Source: Leclercia pneumoniae (GTDB lineage Bacteria; Pseudomonadota; Gammaproteobacteria; Enterobacterales; Enterobacteriaceae). From it: a DNA stretch of 64,000 nucleotides. This document shows positions 51,934 to 61,483 of this stretch, piece by piece. The notes under the pieces were generated by a model. It made no database searches, was not told where the DNA came from, and was given only the letters and a program-made list of their open reading frames with translations. The translations under genes were made by a program, and so were the position numbers. The stretch lies in NCBI RefSeq assembly GCF_017348915.1, contig NZ_CP071383.1, positions 3,100,001-3,164,000 on the forward strand, written 5' to 3'. Within the stretch, counting starts at the first letter, position 1, and each line of letters opens with the position of its first letter.

Positions 51934-52284
51934 ATGCAGATTCCGGAATTGACTGAAGACGCTGTCGTTGAACTGGCGCGTGAAGGCGGCGTCGCCTTTA
52001 TTCCAAAGTTAAGCGGCCTGCGCAGAATCGCGCTCTCTTCATTGAATGCGCAACAGCGCCAAAAAGTGGTAGAGATTCTGGACCAGGCGCTGGAGCTGGG
52101 CCAACCGCCCGGCCAGCCTGCGTCGCCAGGCCAGGGCGATCAGCGCTACTTTCGTATTCAGATCGTCTGGACCCGGCACAATCAGGCGCAATATACGGAT
52201 GTCATCTTGCTGGTACCCGAACAGGAAGCGCCGCCGTCGCTGGTGGATTTGTGGTTGAAAGGCGAAGGTTGCGTCTGCGATTAA
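51934..52284 (+). CDS. Emfourin-type inhibitor of the M4 protease
   Basis: 116-residue cytoplasmic protein encoded immediately after the protease stop (TAA-ATG with no gap), so the two are translated together. Its size, position and pattern (TEDAVVELAREGGVAFIPKL and YFRIQIVWTRHNQAQYTDVI) match emfourin (M4in), the inhibitor cotranscribed with protealysin in Serratia proteamaculans. It presumably keeps the protease inactive inside the cell. The C-terminus (LWLKGEGCVCD) has two cysteines. The end overlaps yfgJ by four bases. Confidence 0.85.
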   Translation: MQIPELTEDAVVELAREGGVAFIPKLSGLRRIALSSLNAQQRQKVVEILDQALELGQPPGQPASPGQGDQRYFRIQIVWTRHNQAQYTDVILLVPEQEAPPSLVDLWLKGEGCVCD

Positions 52285-52502
52285 GCCTCTGGCAGAACAA
52301 ACTCCACGCGCTTTTTCGAGATCAGACCGTGGCCATTCTGGCAAAAATAATCCACTGCGCCGCAAGCTTTTAAGACCTGCAAAGGCTGATGGCACTCCGG
52401 GCAAAGGGCTTGCAGCGCAATCTCTTTGTTACAGGCCGCACAGTGCGCCAGGCCATTTTGCGGGGTTAATTCTGCATGACAATCCGGGCAGGAAACAGGC
52501 AT
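52281..52502 (-). CDS. yfgJ: Zinc-ribbon protein YfgJ
   Basis: 73 residues with three CxxC pairs (CPDCH, CAACN, CPECH) plus a late Cys in YFCQNGHG. The second half, ALCPECHQPLQVLKACGAVD onward, is nearly identical to E. coli YfgJ. Function unknown. In E. coli it lies between xseA and der; here the genes on both sides are extra. Start at ATG 52502. Confidence 0.9.
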   Translation of the reverse strand: MPVSCPDCHAELTPQNGLAHCAACNKEIALQALCPECHQPLQVLKACGAVDYFCQNGHGLISKKRVEFVLPEA

Positions 52503-52552
52503 TGTGACTCCTTAAAAGGGGTTCAGCATGGGCTGATTTTACCACAGCGCGG

Positions 52553-53632
52553 TCAGTGGGGGCCACGCAGCCGCTGCTGTAAATTCAGGAGCAGTGTGAC
52601 TTCGTCCAGTCGCCGTCGGGTAATGTGGCGCACCTCATCCGGCGCGCGGGAAAACAGGCTCGCCTCCCCAAGGATCTGTTCTGCGAGGCAGTGTTCATAG
52701 AGCGTACCGGTACGCGCCCAGCGCTGGAGATGTTCACCTTCGGTGAGCGTTAGCACATCCTGCTGGCCTCGCCTGTCGTGGCTGATAATGCGGCCATCGC
52801 GAAGATGCAGCCGCAGCCCTTTTTGTCCGCCCTGAGGCCCGGCATATTTATTAAGCCAGACAGCCACCGGAATACCGCTCAGATGCCCTTCTAAATGCGC
52901 TTCACCTTCTGCCGTGCGCAGATCGCCTCTCTCGATATCGCGCCCCAGCCGATCCCTGGCGGAGATCACCTGCAGCGCCATCTCGTTATTTCCCCCGAGA
53001 TGGCAAACCGTTTCCCGCATCATTGCCAGTACGTGGGTGCCAATATCCAGAATTACGCCGTCCGGATGGTGCAACATACGTGGATCAGGCTCCCCGGTAG
53101 CGAAGTTAAGAGCGACAGGTTCTCCTGCCTCATTAAAACCGCTGGGTTCCAGCAAAAAGCCCTCGATTTTGACGATATCTGCAACGCCGGAAATGGCGCG
53201 CATTGGGCGTGCTTCACCCAGCGGCTGCCAGCGGGGATCCGGTTGCCCCAGCGCCAGCTGCAGCGCACCGGTTCGCGCCATCCAGTGATCGAGGGCCAGC
53301 ACCCGGCGGGCGACCCGGGGATCGTTCAACAGCCCGTTTAACCGGGTGGCCTGAGCGAGGGTTGCAATAATCGGTTTTTCCACCACGATACGGGGGATCG
53401 GGGAAGCCAGGGCCTGCTCGAGTACCTCAAGGTGATGGAGCGAAGAGGTGGTAATAAATAGCGTTTCCAGCGGGGAGTCCAGGAGCGTCGACAGCATGGG
53501 ACAGCGAATGATCCCCTCAGGCTGGCGGTCTGGGCGAAGGTCAAAGCCGTAACAGTTTGCCCCCGTCTGCCGTAGCGCAGGGAGGTAAGCCGTTTCCACC
53601 ACCGCCCCCAGGCCGATAAAGCCGACATTCAT
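52553..53632 (-). CDS. Gfo/Idh/MocA-family oxidoreductase
   Basis: 359-residue NAD(P)-dependent sugar- or inositol-type dehydrogenase. The N-terminal Rossmann motif is VGFIGLGAVVETAYLPAL (3-20), the EKP motif VVEKPI has Lys86, and DIGTHVLAM near 220 supplies the usual Asp and His. Substrate unknown. It ends 50 bases from yfgJ and begins 69 bases downstream of the POT gene, with that gene's terminator between them. No equivalent at this site in E. coli. Confidence 0.87.
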   Translation of the reverse strand: MNVGFIGLGAVVETAYLPALRQTGANCYGFDLRPDRQPEGIIRCPMLSTLLDSPLETLFITTSSLHHLEVLEQALASPIPRIVVEKPIIATLAQATRLNGLLNDPRVARRVLALDHWMARTGALQLALGQPDPRWQPLGEARPMRAISGVADIVKIEGFLLEPSGFNEAGEPVALNFATGEPDPRMLHHPDGVILDIGTHVLAMMRETVCHLGGNNEMALQVISARDRLGRDIERGDLRTAEGEAHLEGHLSGIPVAVWLNKYAGPQGGQKGLRLHLRDGRIISHDRRGQQDVLTLTEGEHLQRWARTGTLYEHCLAEQILGEASLFSRAPDEVRHITRRRLDEVTLLLNLQQRLRGPH

Positions 53633-53651
53633 ATTCTGCCTCGCTCAATAT

Positions 53652-53684
53652 AAAAAAACCGGCGTACAAGGCGCCGGTTTTGTC
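53652..53684 (-). terminator. Terminator of the POT transporter gene
   Basis: Stem AAACCGGCG/CGCCGGTTT, loop TACAAGG, followed on the minus strand by a run of seven T. Confidence 0.88.
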
Positions 53685-53701
53685 TGGTTATAACCCTGCC
53701 A

Positions 53702-55255
53702 TCAGGCGGTAGTTACCGGTTTTTCCTCACCTTTCGTCTGCGCATTTTCCAGCATGCGGCGGACCGGAACAATGAGGACGATCAGTACGGCAGCACAGAT
53801 CAGCAGGGCAATGGAGCAGCGTGCAAAGAGATCCGGCAGCATATCCAGCTGGTCGGCCTTAACGTGGCCACCAATCAGGCCCGCTGCCAGGTTGCCCAGC
53901 GCACTGGCACAGAACCACAGGCCCATCATCTGGCCACGCATTCTTTCTGGGGCCAGCAACGTCATGGTTGCCAGGCCAATCGGACTCAGACACAGCTCAC
54001 CCAGGGTCAGCATCAGGATACTGCCCACCAGCCAGAACGGCGATACGCCTGCCCCGCCATTTTGCAGCACGTTCTGTGCCGCCAGCATCATCAGGCCAAA
54101 ACCTGCCGCTGCGCAGAGAATACCGATGACAAATTTGGTGATGCTGCCCGGACGAATGTTCATGCTCGCCATCTTCGGCCACGCCCAGCTAAAGACCGGT
54201 GCCAGCAAAATAATGAACAGAGCATTAATAGACTGGAACCATACCGCCGGAATTTCAAAGTCGCCGATCATACGATTCGTATAGTCATTGGCGAACAGGT
54301 TGAACGAGGTAGGTTTCTGTTCAAACGCAGACCAGAAGAAGGCCGCCGAAATCAGCAGAATGAAGCAGACCAGCAGGCGGGCACGCTCTTTGCGATTGAG
54401 ACCGGCAAAAACGAACAGCCAGATGAAGTACAGCGCTACCGAGGCGGCAATCACGTAGACCAGCGCGCTGGCGACCGCGACCGGATTAATCACAATCACG
54501 CCCTGAGCTATCAGCGCAACGACAATCGCCACACCCACCGCCAGCGCCACCAGCCAGGCCCCTACGCCATTTTTCTTCGCCACCGGGCTGTTCCAGGTGG
54601 AGTCGAGCCCCACTTCGCGGTCATAGCGTTTCATTGATGGCACGGCGAAGAGACGGAAGATCACCAGGGCAACCAGCATCCCGATCCCACCGATGCCGAA
54701 GCCCCAGTGCCAGCCATGAGATTTAATCAGCCAGCCGGAAATCAGTGGCGCGATAAATGACCCCATGTTGATGCCCATATAAAAGAGCGAGAAGCCGCCA
54801 TCACGACGCGTATCGCCTTTTTTATACAGGGTCCCTACCATCACCGAGATACAGGTTTTGAACAGACCCGATCCCAGCACAATGAACATCAGGCCGATAA
54901 AGAACAAATTGTTCCCCATCACCGCCGACAGCGCAATCGACAGGTGGCCGAGCGCAATCAGAATGGAGCCGTACCAGACCGCTCTCTGCTGGCCGAGCCA
55001 GTTGTCGGCCAGCCACCCACCCGGCAGGGCCGCCAGATACATGGTACCGGCGAAGATCCCGACGATAGCCGAGGCATTTTCACGTGCCAGCCCCATGCCG
55101 CCGTCATAAACGGTGGCCGCCATGAACAGAATCAGTAACGGGCGAATGCCATAGAACGAGAAACGTTCCCACATCTCTGTGAAAAAGAGCGAGCCAAGCG
55201 GATACGGGTGGCCGAAGAAGGTCCGGCTTTCTTTATTATTAACTGAGGATTGCAT
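53702..55255 (-). CDS. POT/PTR2-family proton-dependent peptide transporter
   Basis: 517 residues with about 14 membrane helices. The family signature ExxERFxxYG is EMWERFSFYG at 27-36, with Glu27, Glu30 and Arg31 for proton coupling. The second PTR2 signature region FYMGINMGSFIAP follows in helix 5. It is a di/tripeptide:proton symporter by family, like the Dtp proteins, but it is not recognisably one of E. coli DtpA-D and the gene is absent from this position there. It ends with its own terminator. Confidence 0.9.
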   Translation of the reverse strand: MQSSVNNKESRTFFGHPYPLGSLFFTEMWERFSFYGIRPLLILFMAATVYDGGMGLARENASAIVGIFAGTMYLAALPGGWLADNWLGQQRAVWYGSILIALGHLSIALSAVMGNNLFFIGLMFIVLGSGLFKTCISVMVGTLYKKGDTRRDGGFSLFYMGINMGSFIAPLISGWLIKSHGWHWGFGIGGIGMLVALVIFRLFAVPSMKRYDREVGLDSTWNSPVAKKNGVGAWLVALAVGVAIVVALIAQGVIVINPVAVASALVYVIAASVALYFIWLFVFAGLNRKERARLLVCFILLISAAFFWSAFEQKPTSFNLFANDYTNRMIGDFEIPAVWFQSINALFIILLAPVFSWAWPKMASMNIRPGSITKFVIGILCAAAGFGLMMLAAQNVLQNGGAGVSPFWLVGSILMLTLGELCLSPIGLATMTLLAPERMRGQMMGLWFCASALGNLAAGLIGGHVKADQLDMLPDLFARCSIALLICAAVLIVLIVPVRRMLENAQTKGEEKPVTTA

Positions 55256-55565
55256 AGTTCTCCCGAAGAGGTGTGTCGTTGTGCTTATAAAGGCGGAATT
55301 AAGGTCGGCCAGTTAGGATTCAGGTCGATCAATACACTCCGAAAATTTTATTTAACCATTTGATAACCAGTCGCTGGTTTTGTCTAGTGCCAGATGCGGA
55401 ACGTTAAGACGAAAATTCGACAGGTATCTCTTTTCGTAGATTTTATGCTGGAAAAAGCAGAATTGTGATTGACATCAGCGCACTAACGTCAGGAAGGTGA
55501 AAGAGCGTGAAAAGTAAAAAGCCCGCTGAAAGCGGGCTTGTTGAGCAACAGGTCACCTGAAACGG
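55256..55565. other. Intergenic region between the POT gene and der
   Basis: 310 bases. It holds the promoter of the leftward POT gene and, at its right end, the der terminator. A perfect inverted repeat AACCAG-TCG-CTGGTT at 55365-55379 is a possible operator. No gene seen. Confidence 0.5.
55516..55542 (-). terminator. der terminator
   Basis: Nine-base stem AAGCCCGCT/AGCGGGCTT with loop GAA and a T-rich tail on the minus strand, closing the hisS-yfgM-bamB-der unit. Confidence 0.88.
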
Positions 55566-57038
55566 TTATTTGCCCTTTTTGATGTGTTTGATTAAACGCT
55601 TACGTTTACGCATCTGGTTTGGCGTCAGGGTGTTGCGCTTATTGGCGAACGGGTTATCCCCTTCCTTGAACTGGATACGAATCGGCGTGCCCATTACGTC
55701 CAGAGACTTACGGAAGTAGTTCATCAGATAACGTTTGTAGGAATCCGGCAGGTCTTTTACCTGGTTACCGTGAATCACCACAATCGGCGGGTTATAACCA
55801 CCGGCGTGCGCATATTTCAGCTTCACGCGACGGCCACGCACCAGCGGCGGCTGATGGTCTTCAGCGGCCATGGTCATGATGCGGGTCAGCATCGCCGTGC
55901 CTACGCGGCGGGTGGAGCTGTCATAGGCTTCACGTACGGATTCAAATAGATTACCCACCCCACTGCCATGCAGAGCAGAGATGAAGTGCACGCGCGCAAA
56001 GTCGATAAAGCCCAGACGGTAGTCCAGGGTCTCTTTCACCTGCTCTCTCACTTCATTGCTCAGGCCATCCCACTTGTTAACCACAATCACCAGTGAGCGC
56101 CCACTATTCAGGATGAAGCCGAGCAGAGAGAGATCCTGATCGGAAATACCTTCACGGGCATCAATAACCAGCATAACTACGTTGGCATCTTCGATCGCTT
56201 GCAGGGTCTTAATAACCGAGAATTTTTCCACCACATCGGTAATCTTGCCGCGCTTACGCACACCTGCGGTGTCAATCAGAACGTATTCACGCTCGTCACG
56301 CTGCATCGGAATATAGATACTGTCACGGGTGGTGCCCGGCATATCGTAAACCACCACGCGGTCTTCGCCGAGGATACGGTTGGTAAGCGTAGACTTACCT
56401 ACGTTCGGACGCCCCACGATAGCCAGTTTAATCGGCAGATCCTGCGGGTTGAAGTCGTCTTCCGGCTCTTCTTCGCCCTCTTCACGCTCTTCAAACTGCG
56501 CCCAGTATTCGGCGTCTTCATCAACCTCTTCCGGCGGGCTGATTTCATCAACGAATGGCAGCAGTGCAGTTTCGAGCAGGCTGGTTACGCCACGGCCATG
56601 GGAGGCCGCGATAGGATAAATATCGCCCAGCCCCAGAGACCAGAAATCGGCCATCGCCTGGTCGACATCAATACCGTCTGTCTTGTTCGCCACCAGGAAG
56701 GTCGGCTTTTGACGCGAACGCAGGTGCTTGGCAATAGCGGAATCCGCAGGCATCAGACCCGCGCGGGCATCCACCAGGAAAAGGACGACATCGGCTTCTT
56801 CGATAGCCAGCAGAGACTGCTCAGCCATACGCGTTTCAACGCCGTCTTCGGTTCCGTCGATACCGCCGGTATCAATACAGATGAATTCACGACCTTCCAC
56901 TTCTGCACGACCGTACTTACGGTCACGCGTGAGCCCCGGGAAATCCGCAACCAGCGCATCACGGGTGCGTGTTAAACGGTTAAAAAGAGTGGATTTTCCA
57001 ACGTTCGGGCGCCCGACAAGCGCGACCACAGGTACCAT
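55566..57038 (-). CDS. der: Ribosome biogenesis GTPase Der (EngA)
   Basis: Essential GTPase with two tandem G domains for 50S subunit maturation. The P-loops are GRPNVGKST at about 9-17 and again near 210. An acidic linker ([20 protein letters not shown]) joins the domains and a C-terminal KH-like domain (about 385-490) ends in a basic tail. The start at 57038 ([17 protein letters not shown]) gives 490 residues as in E. coli; the upstream extension to 57098 was rejected. Confidence 0.98.
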   Translation of the reverse strand: MVPVVALVGRPNVGKSTLFNRLTRTRDALVADFPGLTRDRKYGRAEVEGREFICIDTGGIDGTEDGVETRMAEQSLLAIEEADVVLFLVDARAGLMPADSAIAKHLRSRQKPTFLVANKTDGIDVDQAMADFWSLGLGDIYPIAASHGRGVTSLLETALLPFVDEISPPEEVDEDAEYWAQFEEREEGEEEPEDDFNPQDLPIKLAIVGRPNVGKSTLTNRILGEDRVVVYDMPGTTRDSIYIPMQRDEREYVLIDTAGVRKRGKITDVVEKFSVIKTLQAIEDANVVMLVIDAREGISDQDLSLLGFILNSGRSLVIVVNKWDGLSNEVREQVKETLDYRLGFIDFARVHFISALHGSGVGNLFESVREAYDSSTRRVGTAMLTRIMTMAAEDHQPPLVRGRRVKLKYAHAGGYNPPIVVIHGNQVKDLPDSYKRYLMNYFRKSLDVMGTPIRIQFKEGDNPFANKRNTLTPNQMRKRKRLIKHIKKGK

Positions 57039-57097
57039 GTTTAAAGCCTCATAAAATGCATTACTACGTCGCTTTTGCGGCGTAGATAAAAAAGTCA

Positions 57098-57127
57098 AAA
57101 CGGCCCCTGAAGAGACAGGAGCCGTTT
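57098..57127 (-). terminator. Hairpin between bamB and der
   Basis: Stem AAACGGCxCCTG/CAGGxGCCGTTT with one mismatch, followed on the minus strand by T-rich sequence. It may attenuate bamB transcripts before der. Confidence 0.6.
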
Positions 57128-57148
57128 ATTATACTACAACCGCTGTGA

Positions 57149-58327
57149 TTAACGCGTGATCGCGTACAGCGTGCCGTCTTTTGCCTGAATCAGCAGTTTG
57201 CCGTCAGCGACGACAGGTTCCGTCAGGAAACCGGAGCTGTCGACTTTATCCTGAGCAACAAAGCGGCCGTTTGACGGGTCGATCCAGTGCATATAGCCTT
57301 CACTATCGCCCACCACCAGGCTGCCGTTATAGAGCGCCGGTGCGGTCAGCAGACGGTGCAGCAGATCGCTTTGCGTCCACAGGGTCACGCCCCCTTCGGT
57401 GCTCAGCGCCAGCAGACGATCGTTCTGGTCAACCAGGTAGATACGGTCGCCATCAACGATGAAATCATTCACTGAACCCAGCTCACGTTTCCACATGATC
57501 TGGCCACTACGCAGATCCAGCGCGGTCAGGTTGCCGTTGTACGCCAGCGCGTAGACGACGCCGTTGACGATAACCGGCGTGGTATCCACGTCGCTCAGAC
57601 GGTCGATCTCAGTCGGACCGGTCGCCTGTGAAATACGCTGTTGCCAAATCAACTGGCCCTGCTGCATCAGCACGGCGTTCACACGACCGTTATCACCGCC
57701 CACGATAGCTGCGCCAAAGGCGGTTGCAGGGGCGGATTCACCGCGCAGAGAGAGCGCAGGCATATCCAGGTTAACGGTCCATTTTACCGCGCCATCAGCT
57801 TCGTTAAGCGCCTGAAGCTGACCATTCGCCGTGTGAACCAGCACCATACCATCGCTCACCACCGGACGAGAAAGCGCTTCGCCTGCAACACGACTCTGCC
57901 AGACGATTGAGCCATCGCCGCTGTCCAGGGCGTAGACCTGTGCTTTTTCACTGGCCACATACACGCGTCCACCGGACACGGTTAAACCGCCAGAGAGCAG
58001 CGCTGGGTTACGGGAGAACCAGCCGCTTTTTTCTGCCAGATTGATCGACCAAATCTCTTTTCCGTCGTCGGCGTTGACCGCTTTCACGGTGCCTTTACGA
58101 TCGGCCGCATAGACGACGCTGTCCGCATAGGCCGGGTGCAGGTTGGAGTAGAAATCACCGATACCGTCACCGACGGAGGTACTCCACGCAGTAGACGGGG
58201 TGAATTGATTTTCCACCGTCGGCAGCGGAGACATGGTGACAACATCTTCTTCGCCACTGAACAGTGAACAGCCACTCAATAACGTAACGGAAAGCAGTCC
58301 TGGCAGAAGTAATTTACGCAATTGCAT
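57149..58327 (-). CDS. bamB: Outer membrane assembly lipoprotein BamB
   Basis: Eight-bladed beta-propeller lipoprotein of the BAM complex. The signal peptide ends in the lipobox LLSGC (Cys20). Repeated blade motifs such as ALDSGDGSIVWQSRV and ALDLRSGQIMWKRELG are visible. 392 residues as in E. coli. Eleven bases separate it from yfgM. Confidence 0.97.
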   Translation of the reverse strand: MQLRKLLLPGLLSVTLLSGCSLFSGEEDVVTMSPLPTVENQFTPSTAWSTSVGDGIGDFYSNLHPAYADSVVYAADRKGTVKAVNADDGKEIWSINLAEKSGWFSRNPALLSGGLTVSGGRVYVASEKAQVYALDSGDGSIVWQSRVAGEALSRPVVSDGMVLVHTANGQLQALNEADGAVKWTVNLDMPALSLRGESAPATAFGAAIVGGDNGRVNAVLMQQGQLIWQQRISQATGPTEIDRLSDVDTTPVIVNGVVYALAYNGNLTALDLRSGQIMWKRELGSVNDFIVDGDRIYLVDQNDRLLALSTEGGVTLWTQSDLLHRLLTAPALYNGSLVVGDSEGYMHWIDPSNGRFVAQDKVDSSGFLTEPVVADGKLLIQAKDGTLYAITR

Positions 58328-58337
58328 CGGGTCCCTC

Positions 58338-58958
58338 TCAGACGGACAAATTATTTATTTTCATCTGCATCATTTCGCTCAGCGCTGGCGAGGCGTTGCT
58401 TTTTACGCCCGCTTCCCATGCGCTGCGCGCGCCTTGTTTATCGCCTTTGCTCAGCAGTGCTTCACCGCGCAGATCGGCAACAATAGAGGCAAAACCTTCA
58501 CCTTTAATGGTGTCGAGCGTTTTCAGCGCTTCGTCAGCTTTCTTCTGCTGAACCTGAACGCGTGCCAGACGCAAGTTGATCAGCGCTTTCAGGTTATCGT
58601 CGCTGGCGGCAGCCAGACCTTGCTGAAGCTGAGCCGCTGCTTTATCCAGGTCGTTTTTATCAACGAACTGCTGCGCAACTTCCAGCGACGCCAGTGCACC
58701 ATAGGTGTTTTTTGTCTCCGCGGCGAATTTCTCAGCGGCGGCCAGGGTTTGCGGCTGGTCGGCTTTGATCGCGCTGACCGTATTTTCATACTGCAGCGAG
58801 GAGCCACGCACGGAATCCACCTGATGACTGGTCCAGTAACGCCAGCCAATTAATGCGCCAACACCTAAAATAACCCCAACTGCCAGAGCCTTGCCGTTTT
58901 CAGCAAAGAAGCGCTTGATGGCATCAACCTGGTCGTTTTCGTTTTCGTACATTTCCAC
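58338..58958 (-). CDS. yfgM: Ancillary SecYEG translocon subunit YfgM
   Basis: 206-residue inner-membrane protein with one helix (about 24-42, ALAVGVILGVGALIGWRYW) and periplasmic TPR-like repeats. In E. coli it binds SecYEG and the chaperone PpiD and influences RcsB. Lies between hisS and bamB in one operon. Confidence 0.95.
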   Translation of the reverse strand: MEMYENENDQVDAIKRFFAENGKALAVGVILGVGALIGWRYWTSHQVDSVRGSSLQYENTVSAIKADQPQTLAAAEKFAAETKNTYGALASLEVAQQFVDKNDLDKAAAQLQQGLAAASDDNLKALINLRLARVQVQQKKADEALKTLDTIKGEGFASIVADLRGEALLSKGDKQGARSAWEAGVKSNASPALSEMMQMKINNLSV

Positions 58959-58971
58959 GCCGTCCTTCTCC

Positions 58972-60246
58972 TTAGAAAGTCAAAGAGCGCAAGTGCGCCG
59001 CAACGCCGTCCTGCGTTACCGTAATCTGTTCACCAGAGCGCAAGTCTTTCACCACGACGTTACCCGCAGCGACTTCAGACTCACCCAGTACCAGTGCCAC
59101 CTGTGCGCCCCACTTATCGGCACGCGCAAACTGTTTTTTAAAGTTGCCGCCACCATGGTTGGTCATCAGCTTAACGCCCGGCAATTCATCACGAATGCGT
59201 TCGGCCAGCTGCATTGCCGCAGGTTGCGTATCCGCACCCGAGGCGACCAGGTATATATCGACAACGGATTCTGCTTTAAATTCCGGATTAACTGCCTGAA
59301 CCAGCAAAACAAGTCGCTCAAGACCCATGGCGAAGCCCACTGCAGGCGCAGCACGCCCACCCAGTTGCTCAACCAGGCCATCGTAACGACCGCCCGCGCA
59401 GACTGTACCCTGCGAGCCCAGGCTGGTGGTTACCCACTCAAATACGGTACGGTTATAGTAGTCCAGACCACGCACCAGGCGCTGGTTCACGGTGTAGGCA
59501 ATGCCCGCCGCTTCCAGTAATTTGCACAGACCGGTGAAGTGTTCACGCGACTCGTCGTCCAGATAATCACCCAGCGCAGGCGCGTCGTTCAATAGCGCCT
59601 GTACCTCGGCGTTTTTGGAGTCCAGTACGCGCAGCGGGTTGCTGTACATCCGGCGTTTGCAATCGTCGTCCAGCTTCTCTTTATGCTGTTCAAGGAACGC
59701 GACCAGCGCGTCACGGTAGTTGGCTCGCGCTTCCAGAGAGCCGATAGAGTTCAGCTCCAGGGAAACGTGCTCAGCAATACCGAGCGCACGCCACCAGCGG
59801 GCGGTCAACATAATCAGTTCGGCGTCAATATCCGGCCCCTGCAGGCCAAAGACTTCAACACCCAGCTGGTTAAACTGACGATAGCGGCCTTTTTGTGGAC
59901 GTTCGTGGCGGAACATCGGGCCGATATACCACAGGCGCTGCTCCTGATTGTACAGGAGACCATGTTCGATGCCGGCGCGTACACAACCCGCCGTACCTTC
60001 AGGACGCAGCGTCAGGCTATCGCCATTGCGGTCTTCAAAGGTATACATCTCTTTTTCAACCACGTCGGTTACTTCGCCGATTGCGCGCTTGAATAACGGG
60101 GTCTGCTCTACAATCGGCAAACGGATTTCGCTGTAACCGTAGCTGCCGAGCACCTGTTTCAGTGTGCCTTCAATGCGCTGCCAGATGGCGGTCTCGCCAG
60201 GCAGATAATCGTTCATGCCGCGAATGGCTTGAATGTTTTTTGCCAC
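58972..60246 (-). CDS. hisS: Histidyl-tRNA synthetase
   Basis: Class II aminoacyl-tRNA synthetase, 424 residues as in E. coli. Motif 2 is in the [20 protein letters not shown] region, the histidine-specific loop is [15 protein letters not shown] and motif 3 is [14 protein letters not shown]-terminal anticodon-binding domain follows (about 330-424). The upstream gap to ispG holds an sroE-like leader. Confidence 0.98.
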   Translation of the reverse strand: MAKNIQAIRGMNDYLPGETAIWQRIEGTLKQVLGSYGYSEIRLPIVEQTPLFKRAIGEVTDVVEKEMYTFEDRNGDSLTLRPEGTAGCVRAGIEHGLLYNQEQRLWYIGPMFRHERPQKGRYRQFNQLGVEVFGLQGPDIDAELIMLTARWWRALGIAEHVSLELNSIGSLEARANYRDALVAFLEQHKEKLDDDCKRRMYSNPLRVLDSKNAEVQALLNDAPALGDYLDDESREHFTGLCKLLEAAGIAYTVNQRLVRGLDYYNRTVFEWVTTSLGSQGTVCAGGRYDGLVEQLGGRAAPAVGFAMGLERLVLLVQAVNPEFKAESVVDIYLVASGADTQPAAMQLAERIRDELPGVKLMTNHGGGNFKKQFARADKWGAQVALVLGESEVAAGNVVVKDLRSGEQITVTQDGVAAHLRSLTF

Positions 60247-60338
60247 GTTTATTCTCTTTCTATATACAAAAATGAACCCAAAGATTCATTAACCCAAGGG
60301 TTCAATCATACACAGGAAGCGCACCGCTTCCCATCTCG
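60247..60338 (-). ncRNA. sroE: sroE-like RNA between ispG and hisS
   Basis: The 92-base ispG-hisS gap is where E. coli encodes the small RNA SroE. On the minus strand it contains the hairpin GGAAGCG-GTG-CGCTTCC, then a stem TGAACCC/GGGTTCA (60273-60304) followed by TTTTT, a Rho-independent terminator. Either a processed small RNA or a leader that limits read-through into hisS would fit. Exact ends cannot be seen. Confidence 0.5.
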
Positions 60339-61457
60339 TTATTTTTCGACGTGTTGCACGCTGATGCGTTGCGTCTCATCTAGCATGGTTGCCTTGGCAC
60401 GAATGCGGGCTTCCAGCTGATCAATCATGTCGTTATTATCCAGACGATCTTTGCGAACGCCATCTTCATAGAGACCGCTTTTCTTGTTACCGCCGGTTAC
60501 GCCCAGGGTAGAGACCAGCGCTTCGCCCGGGCCATTGACCACGCAGCCAATGATAGAGACATCCATTGGCGTGATGATATCTTCCAGACGCTGCTCCAGG
60601 GCATTAACCGTACCGATAACGTCAAACTCCTGACGTGAACAGGTTGGGCAGGCGATGAAGTTGATCCCACGCGAGCGGATACGCAGCGATTTAAGGATAT
60701 CGAAACCGACTTTGATCTCTTCGACCGGATCCGCCGCCAGTGAAACGCGCAGCGTGTCGCCGATCCCTTCGGAGAGCAGCAGGCCCAGGCCAATGGCTGA
60801 TTTCACCGATCCGCTGCGCAGTCCACCGGCTTCGGTGATCCCCAGGTGCAGCGGCTGATCGATCTGTTTTGCCAGCAGGCGATAGGACTCTACGGCAAGG
60901 AAGACGTCAGACGCTTTCACGCTGACTTTAAACTGATCGAAGTTCAGACGATCGAGGTGATCCACATGGCGCATAGCGGATTCGAGCAAAGCCTGCGGCG
61001 TCGGCTCGCCATACTTTTCCTGCAGATCTTTTTCCAGCGAACCGGCGTTCACACCGATACGGATAGGAATGTTTTTATCGCGTGCGCAGTCAACGACGGT
61101 GCGAATACGCTCTTCACTACCGATGTTACCCGGGTTGATACGCAGGCAGTCCACGCCGTATTCCGCCACTTTCAGGGCGATACGGTAGTCAAAATGGATG
61201 TCTGCAACCAGCGGAACGCTGACCTGCTGTTTGATAAGTTTGAACGCCTCGGCGGCATCCATGGTTGGCACGGAGACGCGAACAATATCGGCGCCTACGC
61301 GTTCTAACGCTTTAATCTGATTAACCGTCGCTTCCACATCCGTGGTGCGTGTGTTCGTCATTGACTGAACGGCGATAGGTGCCCCATCGCCGATTGGCAC
61401 ATTCCCAACGTAAATGCGTTTGGACTTTCTACGCTGAATAGGGGCCTGGTTATGCAT
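60339..61457 (-). CDS. ispG: 4-hydroxy-3-methylbut-2-enyl-diphosphate synthase (flavodoxin)
   Basis: 4Fe-4S enzyme of the MEP isoprenoid pathway that converts MEcPP to HMBPP. Cluster ligands are in [13 protein letters not shown] (two Cys) and in [13 protein letters not shown] (third Cys and the Glu). The N-terminal TIM-barrel part begins [13 protein letters not shown]. 372 residues as in E. coli. rodZ is 26 bases upstream. Confidence 0.98.
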   Translation of the reverse strand: MHNQAPIQRRKSKRIYVGNVPIGDGAPIAVQSMTNTRTTDVEATVNQIKALERVGADIVRVSVPTMDAAEAFKLIKQQVSVPLVADIHFDYRIALKVAEYGVDCLRINPGNIGSEERIRTVVDCARDKNIPIRIGVNAGSLEKDLQEKYGEPTPQALLESAMRHVDHLDRLNFDQFKVSVKASDVFLAVESYRLLAKQIDQPLHLGITEAGGLRSGSVKSAIGLGLLLSEGIGDTLRVSLAADPVEEIKVGFDILKSLRIRSRGINFIACPTCSRQEFDVIGTVNALEQRLEDIITPMDVSIIGCVVNGPGEALVSTLGVTGGNKKSGLYEDGVRKDRLDNNDMIDQLEARIRAKATMLDETQRISVQHVEK

Positions 61458-61483
61458 GAAAAATCTCCCGCGTCGCCTGTCTG

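Noticed and set aside
38051..55255. Defence island or prophage in the accessory regions
   Set aside because: No restriction, toxin-antitoxin, CRISPR, integrase or phage structural genes are present; the accessory genes are transporters, hydrolases, a protease pair and one IS1.
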